Assembly (NCBI RefSeq): GCF_025630775.1
Contig: NZ_JAOSZE010000014.1
Span: 144,095-208,094 of the forward strand
DNA from: Actinoplanes sp. KI2
GTDB taxonomy: Bacteria > Actinomycetota > Actinomycetes > Mycobacteriales > Micromonosporaceae
Direction: 5' to 3'
DNA: 64,000 bases
Numbering within the stretch: the stretch's first letter is position 1; each line of letters begins with the position of its first letter. A program made the translations under genes and the position numbers. Shown here one piece after another: positions 36,454 through 45,045 of this stretch. Below the pieces are notes generated by a model. It did no database searches and was not told where the DNA came from. It saw nothing but the letters and a program-made list of their open reading frames with translations.

Positions 36454-37812
36454 TCACCCGAAAGCGTGACGCTGCCAGGGGTTGGCCACCTCGAGCTGGC
36501 CGGCGATCGAGAGAAGCAGCAGCTCGGAGTCGGGCGGCCCGACGATCTGCACGGCCAGCGGGAGCCCGTCCGGGCGCAACCCGACCGGGACCACGATCGC
36601 CGGCAGCCCGGCCACGTTCCAGGGTGCCGCGTACGGCGCGTACCGCAGGTTCACCGCCATGTTGCGCCGCCAGGACCCCTGCGAGTACTGCTCGGCCGGC
36701 GGCGGCGCGGCGGCCAGCGCCGGGGTGAGCAGCACATCCACGTTGCGATCGGCGAAGAACTTGATCGACGTCGCCCGCCAGGCGTCCCGGTGCTCCTGCT
36801 TGGTCAGGCCGGTACGCGACACCCACTTGCCGAGCCGGATGTGCTGCCGGGTGCGCGGCTGGAGCTTGCCGACGTCCAGGCCCTGCGACTCGCGGTAGGC
36901 GGCGGCGAACCAGGTGGCCAGCACCCGCAGGCCGAGCGCCGTCGGATAGCGCGGCTCGGCCTTCACCGTGTCGTGGCCGGCCTGCGTCATCAGCTTCGCG
37001 GCCGTCGCCACCGCACCCCGGTTCGGCTCGTCCAGGCGTACGCCCACGACCGGCGACCTGGTCGACACGCCGACGCGCAGCTTGCCCGGCTCGACCAGCT
37101 TCACCGGCTCGCGGCCGGCGAGCACCGAGAAACCCAGCGCCGCATCGGCCACCGTGGTGGTGAGCACGCCGTTCTCGGCGAACCCGAACCAGTCGTTGGT
37201 GCCCAGCTCGGCCGGGATCACGCCGCGACCCGGCTTCAGGCCGACCAGCCCGCAGCAGGCCGCCGGGATGCGGATCGAGCCGAGCCCGTCGTTGCCCTGG
37301 GCGATCGGCACCAGCCCGGCCGCCACCGCCGCCGCCGAGCCGCCGGACGAGCCGCCCGGCGTACGGTCGCGGTCCCACGGGTTGCGGGTCGGCGCCTCCT
37401 GGTCGTCGGTGACCCCCCACAGCCCCATCTCGGGCATCCGGGTCACCCCGACCACGATCGCGCCGGCCCCGCGCAGCCGGCGCACCACCTCGTGGTCCTG
37501 TTCGGCCACCGGCTTGCGGGCCGCGGCCGAGCCGTCCCAGACGGGCAGGCCGGCCACGGCGGTGTTCTCCTTCACCGCGACCGGCACGCCCGCGAGCGGA
37601 AGGTTGGCCAGGTCCTCCTGGTCGTCGACCTTCTCCGCCTCGGTGATCGCCTCGCCGGCCCGGACCACCCGGAAGGCGTCCAGCGAGGGGTCGGAGATCG
37701 CGATCTGCTCGAGTGTGTCGGCGACGACCTGGGTGGCCGACACGTCACCGCGCCGTACCGCCCGGGAGATCTGCTTCGCGGTAGCGCCCACCCAGCTAGT
37801 GCCGTCCGACAT
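36454..37812 (-). CDS. Amidase-signature family hydrolase
   Basis: 452 residues. The Ser-cisSer-Lys triad is visible: Lys in GVPVAVKENTAV, the Gly/Ser stretch RTPGGSSGGSAAA, and nucleophile Ser in GSIRIPAAC. Family members hydrolyse amides or, as GatA, form Gln-tRNA, but no GatB or GatC is nearby and the spacing fits a stand-alone amidase. It lies 23 bases after the metB-like gene and 21 before ilvA, all same strand. Substrate is unknown. Confidence 0.88.
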   Translation of the reverse strand: MSDGTSWVGATAKQISRAVRRGDVSATQVVADTLEQIAISDPSLDAFRVVRAGEAITEAEKVDDQEDLANLPLAGVPVAVKENTAVAGLPVWDGSAAARKPVAEQDHEVVRRLRGAGAIVVGVTRMPEMGLWGVTDDQEAPTRNPWDRDRTPGGSSGGSAAAVAAGLVPIAQGNDGLGSIRIPAACCGLVGLKPGRGVIPAELGTNDWFGFAENGVLTTTVADAALGFSVLAGREPVKLVEPGKLRVGVSTRSPVVGVRLDEPNRGAVATAAKLMTQAGHDTVKAEPRYPTALGLRVLATWFAAAYRESQGLDVGKLQPRTRQHIRLGKWVSRTGLTKQEHRDAWRATSIKFFADRNVDVLLTPALAAAPPPAEQYSQGSWRRNMAVNLRYAPYAAPWNVAGLPAIVVPVGLRPDGLPLAVQIVGPPDSELLLLSIAGQLEVANPWQRHAFG

Positions 37813-37835
37813 CCCAAGCTCCGTGTATGTAAGGG

Positions 37836-38987
37836 TCAGCCGAGCGCCTGCTCGAGGTCGGCGAGCAGATCGTCAACGCTTTCGATGCCGACAGACAGTC
37901 GCACGAGATCGGCGGGGACTTCAAGCGGTGAGCCCGCAGCCGACAGGTGTGTCATCTGACCCGGGTGCTCGATCAGCGATTCGACTCCGCCGAGCGACTC
38001 GCCCAGCACGAACAGTTTCGCCCGGTTGCAGATCTCGATCGCCGCCTCGGGACCGCCCGCGGCCCGGAACGAGACCATGCCGCCGAACCGGCGCATCTGC
38101 TTGGCGGCCGTCTCGTGCCCCGGGTGCGACTCCAGCCCCGGATAGAGGACGCTCGTCACCGCGGTGTGCTCGCCGAGATATCCGACGATTCGCTCCGCGT
38201 TGTCGCAGTGCCGATCCATCCGTACGCCAAGGGTCTTGATGCCCCGCAAAGTGAGCCAGGCGTCGAACGGCCCGTTGACCGCGCCCATCGCGTTCTGGTG
38301 GAACGCGAGCGTGTCGCCCAGCTCGTCGGTCGCGGCGACCAGCGCGCCACCCACGACGTCGGAGTGTCCACCCAGGTACTTCGTGGTCGAGTGCACCACG
38401 ACGTCGGCGCCCAGCGCGATCGGCTGCTGCAGGTACGGCGAGGCGAACGTGTTGTCGACGACCAGCATCGCGTCGTACTCGTGGGCCAGGGCGCCCAGCG
38501 CGGCGATGTCGGCGATGTTGAGCAGCGGGTTGGTCGGCGTCTCCGCCCAGATCAGCCGGGTGTGCCCGGGCCGGAACGCGGCCCGCACCTCGTCCAGGTT
38601 GTCGAGCGGAACGGCCGTCCAATCCAGACCCCAGTTCTCGGCCACCTTCGAGAACAGGCGATACGTGCCGCCGTACGCGTCGCCCGGGATGACCACGTGA
38701 TCGCCGGGACGGCAGACGGCCCGCAGCAGCGTGTCCTCAGCGGCGAGACCGCTCGCGAAGGCCAGGCCACGGCGGCCGCCCTCGATCGCCGCGAGGCATT
38801 CCTGGAGCGAGTCACGGGTCGGGTTGCTGGATCGGGAGTATTCATACCCGAGCCGCGGCGAGCCGACGGCGTCCTGGGCGTAGGTACTGGTCTGGTAGAT
38901 CGGCGGCACCACCGCGCCGGTCCGCGGGTCCGGCTCTTGGCCGGCGTGGATGGCAAGGGTGTCGAAGCCGTAGCTGTTAGCCGTCAT
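37836..38987 (-). CDS. metB: Cystathionine gamma-synthase or gamma-lyase
   Basis: 383 residues from the ATG at 38987. Cys/Met metabolism PLP enzyme: YEYSRSSNPTRDSLQ, the PLP lysine in VVHSTTKYLGGHSD, and GGMVSFRA followed by SLGGVESLIEHPGQMTH. Actinobacterial members can act as gamma-synthase (O-succinylhomoserine plus Cys) or gamma-lyase, and sequence alone does not decide. No ribosome site precedes the ATG; TAGCCT (39001-38996) ends eight bases upstream, so the transcript is probably leaderless. Together with the cystathionine beta-synthase near 54 kb it supports transsulfuration. Confidence 0.9.
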   Translation of the reverse strand: MTANSYGFDTLAIHAGQEPDPRTGAVVPPIYQTSTYAQDAVGSPRLGYEYSRSSNPTRDSLQECLAAIEGGRRGLAFASGLAAEDTLLRAVCRPGDHVVIPGDAYGGTYRLFSKVAENWGLDWTAVPLDNLDEVRAAFRPGHTRLIWAETPTNPLLNIADIAALGALAHEYDAMLVVDNTFASPYLQQPIALGADVVVHSTTKYLGGHSDVVGGALVAATDELGDTLAFHQNAMGAVNGPFDAWLTLRGIKTLGVRMDRHCDNAERIVGYLGEHTAVTSVLYPGLESHPGHETAAKQMRRFGGMVSFRAAGGPEAAIEICNRAKLFVLGESLGGVESLIEHPGQMTHLSAAGSPLEVPADLVRLSVGIESVDDLLADLEQALG

Positions 38988-38995
38988 GTTCCGCA

Positions 38996-39005
38996 AGGCT
39001 AGTCT
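38996..39005. promoter_or_regulatory. Overlapping divergent -10 boxes sharing CTAG
   Basis: AGGCTAGTCT holds TAGTCT on the plus strand (39000-39005, 6 bases before the HIT GTG) and TAGCCT on the minus strand (39001-38996, 8 bases before the metB ATG). The two start codons are separated by 24 bases. Neither gene has a ribosome site or a clear -35. Confidence 0.65.
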
Positions 39006-39011
39006 CGCGAT

Positions 39012-39425
39012 GTGGCGGAGTGTGTGTTCTGTGCGATCGTGGCGGGGTCGGTGCCCGCCTTCAAGGTGGTCGACGTGCCCGAGGGTGTCGGGTTCCTCGA
39101 TACCCGGCCCGTGTTCAAGGGGCATGTGCTGGTGGTGCCGCGCCGGCACGTGGTGACGCTGCCCGATCTGCCCATCGCCGACCTACCCGGATATTTCGGA
39201 CTTGTTCAGCGGGTGGTGACGGCCGTGCCGGCGGCGCTCGGCTCGCAGGGGACGTTCGTCGCAATCAACAATGTCGTGTCGCAGTCGGTGGCACATTTGC
39301 ATACACATGTGGTGCCGCGGACAAAAGGGGACGGTCTGAAGGGCTTCTTCTGGCCGCGGACGCGCTACGCGAGCCCCGAGGAGGCCGCCGACTACGCCGC
39401 GAAAATTGCCTCCGAGCTTGGGTAA
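39012..39425 (+). CDS. HIT-family nucleotide-binding protein
   Basis: 137 residues from GTG. Histidine-triad motif HLHTHVVPR with the N-terminal CVFCAIVAGSVPAFKVV typical of the Hint/HinT branch. Such proteins hydrolyse or transfer AMP from phosphoramidates and related nucleotides. The only in-frame start with the full CVFC segment lies directly behind a TAGTCT -10 box, so translation is probably leaderless. msrA follows by 48 bases. Confidence 0.88.
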   Translation: MAECVFCAIVAGSVPAFKVVDVPEGVGFLDTRPVFKGHVLVVPRRHVVTLPDLPIADLPGYFGLVQRVVTAVPAALGSQGTFVAINNVVSQSVAHLHTHVVPRTKGDGLKGFFWPRTRYASPEEAADYAAKIASELG

Positions 39426-39473
39426 GGTTGGCCTAACTCCCGGCGTTGCACCGAGCGGATGAAGGGAGTGACC

Positions 39474-40136
<663 letters not shown>

Positions 40137-40160
40137 CCAGCTGATCAGCACAGATCCAAC

Positions 40161-40200
40161 GAAAGCCCCTCCCCGAGGTCATTCCGGGAAGGGGCTTTCA
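40161..40200. terminator. Hairpin terminator after msrA
   Basis: GAAAGCCCCT at 40161 pairs with AGGGGCTTTC ending at 40199, extended by partly paired C/G bases toward a loop of about ten bases. It begins 25 bases after the msrA stop. Confidence 0.75.
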
Positions 40201-40476
40201 TCTGTCACGGGCCGGTACGTCAGCTCGGCCGGCTCGGGACCGGTGCAGCTCCTCATCGCGGGGGAGGACCGTCTCGCCGTGCGTCGGCGCGTTGCGGCGG
40301 CGGCGCGGCTCGTCGGGCTCGGCGGCGTGCATGGTGCCACGGGCGACGCGTGCCCGCCGACGTGGGAGCCACGATGTTGCGCCTGCACGCACCCGAGTCA
40401 TTGCGGGGTTGAAGGATTTAAGGATCTTTAAGGTACGAACCCCGTCCGCTCGAAGACCAGCCACGTAAACACGGGC
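40201..40476. other. Non-coding stretch before secreted protein gene
   Basis: No frame here has convincing protein character. The right end contains AAGGATTTAAGGATCTTTAAGG (split as repeated AAGGAT units at 40412-40432), A+T-rich for this genome and probably part of the promoter of the next gene. Confidence 0.4.
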
Positions 40477-41280
40477 ATGAGGAGATCACGCAGCAGGGCA
40501 TACCGGCGGCCGGGCAGTGGACTCACCGGGCGCAACCGCAAGATCGCCATCGGACTTGCCGTCGCGACTCTGGCCGGCGGTGCGTTCGCCGTCAGCACCG
40601 GCATGAGCAACGCCGCCACCAACTGCTCCGGTCTGGACCAGTCGCTGCGCGACAACCTCGCCTTCATGGCCGACCAGCGTGCACACCCCAACGCTCAGAC
40701 CAACGCCGTGCTGGCGAACCGCCAGGCCGTGGTCAACCTGATCAACCTGCAGCGCCAGCAGGCCGGCTGCACGGCGGACGTCGGTGCCGCCAACCCGCCC
40801 GCGAACGCGAACCCGCCGGCCAACGCAAATCCGCCGGCCGCGAATCCGCCGGCCGCGAATCCCCCGGCGAACCCGCCCGGCACGGGTTCGGGCCAGAGTG
40901 GAGCGACGGGGAACGCCGGAGCCAGCTCCGGTAACATTAACGCTTTGGTGCCGGCGCTGGGTTTCAGCCCGGGCAATCCGAACGCGACGGCCGACCGCGT
41001 AGGCCCTACCGGGGTAAAGGTTCCCGGTCGCTGCCCACCCACTCAAGCCCAAGTGAACGCGCAGGTAGCGCTCAAGAATGCGAACTTTCCGAGTGGAACG
41101 GACCTTGAAAGCCGCATCCAACGGTATGAAAAAACCTTGTCGGCGATTCAAGACTTGAAATGCCCCGCATCTTCCACGACTTTGCTGGGCCGCTTGAATT
41201 CCTTGACCGCGCTGCGCGGAAACGCGAACCGCGATAACATCCTGCGTGGTTTGGGTCTGAACGAAACGCCAGCGGGATAA
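40477..41280 (+). CDS. Secreted protein with Asn-Pro-Pro-Ala linker
   Basis: 267 residues. A long basic N region (RRSRSRAYRR to TGRNRK) leads into a hydrophobic core IAIGLAVATLAGGAFAV and a likely cleavage after SNAA. Residues about 105-130 repeat ANPPAN, a flexible linker. The two flanking parts are alpha-helical in appearance, each with Cys residues (TNCSGL, QAGC, GRCPP, LKCPAS) that could form disulfides. No known domain recognised. Base use in the last third is less GC-rich than the neighbours. Confidence 0.65.
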   Translation: MRRSRSRAYRRPGSGLTGRNRKIAIGLAVATLAGGAFAVSTGMSNAATNCSGLDQSLRDNLAFMADQRAHPNAQTNAVLANRQAVVNLINLQRQQAGCTADVGAANPPANANPPANANPPAANPPAANPPANPPGTGSGQSGATGNAGASSGNINALVPALGFSPGNPNATADRVGPTGVKVPGRCPPTQAQVNAQVALKNANFPSGTDLESRIQRYEKTLSAIQDLKCPASSTTLLGRLNSLTALRGNANRDNILRGLGLNETPAG

Positions 41281-41450
41281 AGCCGCGGGGAATGCGGCGC
41301 CGTAAAACGCGCCAGCGAAACAAGTGGCTCGCAGAGCGGCGCCGCCGACAACGGCAACCTGATCCTTCGCGGATCCTGATCCACCGCACGGAACCGCCTC
41401 GCCGGAGGCCCTCGCACCACTGGGGTCTCCGGCGCGTCCGTGTGTGGGCC

Positions 41451-41512
41451 ATGCGCGCGGTGATCTTCGGCTACTTCGGCACGCTGACCGACCCCGGCGC
41501 TGGGGAGTATCG
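41451..41512 (+). pseudogene. Remnant of a HAD hydrolase 5' end
   Basis: ATG at 41451 reads MRAVIFGYFGTLTDPGAG, matching the first strand of HAD hydrolases (MRAVIFDYFGTLTDPG) except that the nucleophilic Asp is Gly. The frame then runs into unrelated sequence with no second HAD motif. A truncated, inactivated leftover. The rest of 41281-41662 shows no gene. Confidence 0.55.
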
Positions 41513-41662
41513 CGAGCCCCCTTCTGAACGGACCGCTATGCCCGTACGCGGCCCGGAATGGCAGCCGGGCCGTGTTGCGATCTTCCTCAGTGCTCGCGAA
41601 GACGTCGCACGATGGCTCCGGGGTCGAATTCCCTGCCAAGCGGTGCGACCGAAGGTCAGCCC

Positions 41663-42862
41663 TTAGAAGTAGTCGTGCAATGTCGGCGTGGGGCCGGCGG
41701 TCGCGGTACGTAGCAGCTCGTCGGTGTCGGTGTCCCCGCCGGCCAGGAAACCGCTGCGGCGCAGCTGCTGCGGCGTCGCCGCGCCCGCGTACCAGGCGGC
41801 CAGGCCGCGCGGCGTCAGCCGAACGCCGCCCGCACCGCCTGGCTCCAGCCGGCCGGTCCCGCCGGAGAGCACCAGTCGGTGGCGACCCTGGTGCCATGGG
41901 CAAACCTCGTCGATCAGCTCCAGGTCGACCTCGCCGGTCAGGTGCCGCGGCCAGCCGCGGGCGGCGACCGCACCGGGCGCGTCGATCACGCGCAACATCC
42001 ACGGCTGCGCGGACTCGGGCCTGGCGTCGCCGCGGGCCAGCAGCGACCAGACCGGATCGGCGGTGCCCAGCCGGATCAGGACGGTCGGTGCGACGCTGGC
42101 CCAGCCGCCGAGCATTGCCAACAACGTACGCGTAGCCTCGGGCGTCAATCCGATCAGTTCGTCCACGGTGAGCTTGCCACTGGCGTCGTAGCCGGGGCCG
42201 CGGTTCCACCGGGCGTACCCGACGATGGCGCCGGTGTCGTCAACGGCGATGGTGAACCCGTGGTAGTCGGCCAGCCGTTGCGCCGGTGTCGCTCCGAAAG
42301 CGGGCCCGGAACGCTCCATCATGCCGATGCCCGCCCGTGCCACTACGCGGTAGATCTCGTCGACGGCGGGGATGTCGGCCTCGGCCGCCGGTCGCAATGT
42401 CGTCTTGGCATGGAGACGAATCTCGGCCAGAACCCGGGTCGGCACCCTGTAGTAGACCAGCTCGCCGACCTCCTCCCAGCCCAGTGCCCGGTACGGCGCC
42501 GGAGTGGTGTCGAACAGCGTGCTGATCACCGCGCCCCGTTCCCGGGCACCCTGCAGCAGCTGGGTCAGCACGAGCCGGCCCAGGCCACGCCCGCGCAGCT
42601 CGGCCGCGGTCGCCACGCCCGCGACGCCGCTGGCCGGCACCACCCGGCCGCCGAACCACTGGCCCTGCTCGCGGTCCACCGCCTTGGCGACCATGCGCCC
42701 GGCCGGGTCGAAGACACCGAGCGTCCGCCGGCCGGGGGAGTCGGAGACCCAATCCTCCGGCATGGGTCGCTCGCGGTACCCGAACGCGAGGCTCCCCAGA
42801 TCCCACGCGAGCTGCTGATCCCCCGGCCCGAGCAGCCGCACCTGGTACGTCACACCGGACAT
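41663..42862 (-). CDS. Eis-like GNAT N-acetyltransferase
   Basis: 399 residues from the ATG at 42862. N-terminal GNAT fold with the acetyl-CoA loop VATAAELRGRGLGRLV, a second degenerate GNAT region, and a C-terminal SCP2-like domain. The chain ends in LHDYF; in mycobacterial Eis the terminal carboxylate takes part in catalysis, so the conserved end fits. Eis proteins acetylate aminoglycosides and protein lysines. Natural substrate here is unknown. Confidence 0.88.
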   Translation of the reverse strand: MSGVTYQVRLLGPGDQQLAWDLGSLAFGYRERPMPEDWVSDSPGRRTLGVFDPAGRMVAKAVDREQGQWFGGRVVPASGVAGVATAAELRGRGLGRLVLTQLLQGARERGAVISTLFDTTPAPYRALGWEEVGELVYYRVPTRVLAEIRLHAKTTLRPAAEADIPAVDEIYRVVARAGIGMMERSGPAFGATPAQRLADYHGFTIAVDDTGAIVGYARWNRGPGYDASGKLTVDELIGLTPEATRTLLAMLGGWASVAPTVLIRLGTADPVWSLLARGDARPESAQPWMLRVIDAPGAVAARGWPRHLTGEVDLELIDEVCPWHQGRHRLVLSGGTGRLEPGGAGGVRLTPRGLAAWYAGAATPQQLRRSGFLAGGDTDTDELLRTATAGPTPTLHDYF

Positions 42863-42930
42863 CCTGCCAGCCGCCCCACCCGCCCCAGGATTATCGGCAC
42901 CAGTGGGATCACGGGTAATTGCACCCTGCA

Positions 42931-42978
42931 CCGAACGGCATGACCTGCCCGGTCGGCGTCGCCCGGGTCGCCGAGTAG
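42931..42978 (+). pseudogene. Remnant of a second msrA, 3' end
   Basis: Codons from CCG at 42931 to TAG at 42978 read PNGMTCPVGVARVAE, nearly identical to the last 15 residues of the intact MsrA (PNGMTCPTGVAKVAE). Just upstream, GGTAATTGCACCCTG is recognisable as the GYCGL region with one base lost. No further msrA sequence is seen to the left. Confidence 0.65.
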
Positions 42979-43098
42979 GCGGGAAGTCGCCGGGCGGTTC
43001 GACGGTGAGTGTGGTCCCAACAAGCACCGACACCGGCGGTCGGGATGACACCATGACGGGCGGGGCCGGATCCGGCCCCCCTGCCACGGGAGGCGTCC

Positions 43099-44250
43099 AT
43101 GGGCACCGAGAAGAACCGGCCGTCGCGGCCGTGGCTGCTGCGCTGGGCCGTACTCGGCCTTATCGTGGCCGGCGGGATCGTCCAGATAGTCATGTCCGGC
43201 TACTACCTGAGCGTGGCGCACGCGCCCCAGCCGCACGACCTGCCCGTCGGCTTCGTCGCCGCGCCGGAGGACGCCGCGCGGATCGAGGCGGGCATCGACC
43301 AGGGCGGCCAGTTCGCCGCCCGCCGGTACCCATCAGTCGACGCGATGACCGCGGCCATCACCACCAAAGAGATCTTCGGCGGGCTCGATGCGAGCACCGC
43401 CCCGGCACACCTATATGTCGCGTCCGCCGCCGGCACGGCGGCCTCCAACGCGCTGCGAACCGCATTCACCGGCGTGGTGCAGAAACAGACCGCGGAGAAG
43501 GTTCAGCAGCTGACCGCCGCCGGGCAGCCCGTCGCGCCGGCAACGGTGCAGCAGCTGACCACCCCGCCCGCCGTCACCGACCTGGTGCCGCTGCCGCCCG
43601 ACGACCGCACCGGCGCGTCCATCGGGCTGCTCGTGCAGGCGCTGGCCATCGGCGCGACCGTCGCCTCGCTCGGGCTGGGCCGCATCGGCGCCCGGACGAC
43701 GCCGTCGCTGCTGCGCGGGGCCGGGCACACCGCGACGCTGCTGGTGTACGCCGCCGTGTCGGCCGCCGCGGTCCTCGGCGCGGCCCACGCCTTCGGTGTC
43801 GTGCCCGCCGGTACCGACAACCACCTGTTCGGGGCCTTCCTGCTGGTGTCGGTGGCCATCACCGGTTCGGTCGCGGGGGTCGTCGCGCTGATCGGCGCCG
43901 TCGGGTCCTTCCTGGGCACCTTCTACTTCCTGTTCGGTGTGCCGATCTCCGGCGCCACCGTGATCCCGGAGTTCCTACCCCCGCTCGCCCGAGTCCTGGG
44001 CCAGGTGCTGCCCACCGGCGCGGGCGCCACCCTGGTGCGGGACAGCCTCTACTTCCCCGACGCCGGCGTCACCCGGCCAGTGCTCACCCTGAGCCTTTAC
44101 GCCGGCGTCGGCATCCTGCTCGTGCTGATCACCAATGCGCTGGCCAATCGCTCCCGCCGCGCGTCCCTGCTCAACATCACGGGGCAGCCCGCGGACCCCG
44201 ACCCGCCGGATGACGTCCCCGCCGGTGTAGTCGCAGAGGAGCCAACGTAG
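43099..44250 (+). CDS. ABC-2-like membrane protein
   Basis: 383 residues from ATG with GGGAGG upstream. One N-terminal membrane helix (WAVLGLIVAGGIVQIVMSGYYL), an extracytoplasmic domain of about 140 residues, then about five membrane helices from residue 175 and a polar acidic tail. This layout matches YhgE/Pip and ABC-2 type permease-like proteins. No ATPase is adjacent. The extracytoplasmic domain has no recognised motif. Confidence 0.75.
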   Translation: MGTEKNRPSRPWLLRWAVLGLIVAGGIVQIVMSGYYLSVAHAPQPHDLPVGFVAAPEDAARIEAGIDQGGQFAARRYPSVDAMTAAITTKEIFGGLDASTAPAHLYVASAAGTAASNALRTAFTGVVQKQTAEKVQQLTAAGQPVAPATVQQLTTPPAVTDLVPLPPDDRTGASIGLLVQALAIGATVASLGLGRIGARTTPSLLRGAGHTATLLVYAAVSAAAVLGAAHAFGVVPAGTDNHLFGAFLLVSVAITGSVAGVVALIGAVGSFLGTFYFLFGVPISGATVIPEFLPPLARVLGQVLPTGAGATLVRDSLYFPDAGVTRPVLTLSLYAGVGILLVLITNALANRSRRASLLNITGQPADPDPPDDVPAGVVAEEPT

Positions 44251-44404
44251 CGACGACTCCTGGGCGGCTGAGAGCCGTCCAGGACGCGGCGGAAAGGCGC
44301 CGGCCGAGCGTCCGGGTTTTCACGCCTGGGGTGGAAAAAGATCGACATGGGCCGACATGCTCCGCACACTGGGATCGACGCGCTGACACCCCGGGAGGTG
44401 CACT

Positions 44405-44725
44405 ATGCCAACCTTCAACAATGAGGAAGAGCGAGCCGCCTGGGTCCTCGCGGAAGAGCTGTCCGATCAGGCGCGCACGATGATGCGCCAGGCCGAGGCC
44501 GCGCTGGAGACCTGGAAGCTCGGCAAGGAGATGAACCGCCTGCGCTGCGAGCGCCGCGGGATCAGCGCCTCGGATGCGGAGATCCGGTGGTCGGCGTCGG
44601 CCAACTCGAAGAACGCGCTGACCGACAACAGCTTCCACGTCGGCCTGGCCACCATGTATTTCGGCGCGGCCACCGCCAATTACTCGCGAGCGCTCTATCT
44701 GCGCAGCCGCGAGACCTCCCGGTAG
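44405..44725 (+). CDS. Small alpha-helical hypothetical protein
   Basis: 106 residues from ATG, with GGGAGG close upstream. Charged helical sequence (EEERAAWVLAEELSDQARTMMRQAEAALETWKLG) followed by RCERRGISASDAEIRWSAS and a more aromatic end. No membrane segment or known domain. It converges on a small minus-strand gene, stops 16 bases apart. Confidence 0.7.
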   Translation: MPTFNNEEERAAWVLAEELSDQARTMMRQAEAALETWKLGKEMNRLRCERRGISASDAEIRWSASANSKNALTDNSFHVGLATMYFGAATANYSRALYLRSRETSR

Positions 44726-44741
44726 AAAACGGGCGCTGGAG

Positions 44742-44906
44742 CTACGAATCCTTTTCGGCCACCGGTGCGGCCGGCGGCTTCGGTGACCGGGGAGTATCCG
44801 GCGACGCGGCGGACGCTGGGGTCGCGAGCGCGATGCCGAGCACCGCTCCCGCGCCGAGCAAGCCGAGCCCGGCCAGCGAGACCCGCTTCGTCTCGGGTTT
44901 CTCCAT
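44742..44906 (-). CDS. Very small membrane or secreted protein (54 residues)
   Basis: ATG at 44906 with GGGAGG six bases upstream. Reads MEKPETKRV, then a hydrophobic stretch LAGLGLLGAGAVLGIALA, then TPASAA (a possible signal cleavage) and a Pro-rich tail. Either a tail-exposed single-pass peptide or a short secreted peptide. The good ribosome site and codon character support it despite its size. Confidence 0.6.
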   Translation of the reverse strand: MEKPETKRVSLAGLGLLGAGAVLGIALATPASAASPDTPRSPKPPAAPVAEKDS

Positions 44907-45045
44907 CAACGACCTCCCAGCGAACGTGCGAACCAGCGAAGAGACCCAGCCATCAACGGTGCCAGTTGAAGCTGAGACGAGCCTGTGCAGAAGCTGCCAA
45001 TCGATTGCTCTGTGTATGCGGCCCTCCATCGGGCAACATGAACGG

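Noticed and set aside
39423..39438. Iron box (DmdR/IdeR-like) before msrA
   Set aside because: TAAGGTTGGCCTAACT resembles the core but has only about 13 of 19 consensus positions and overlaps the HIT stop codon; neither gene is an iron gene.
40179..40464. Small minus-strand proteins in the gap after msrA
   Set aside because: Arg/Pro-rich composition, no ribosome site, and the 3' end would lie within the msrA terminator hairpin.
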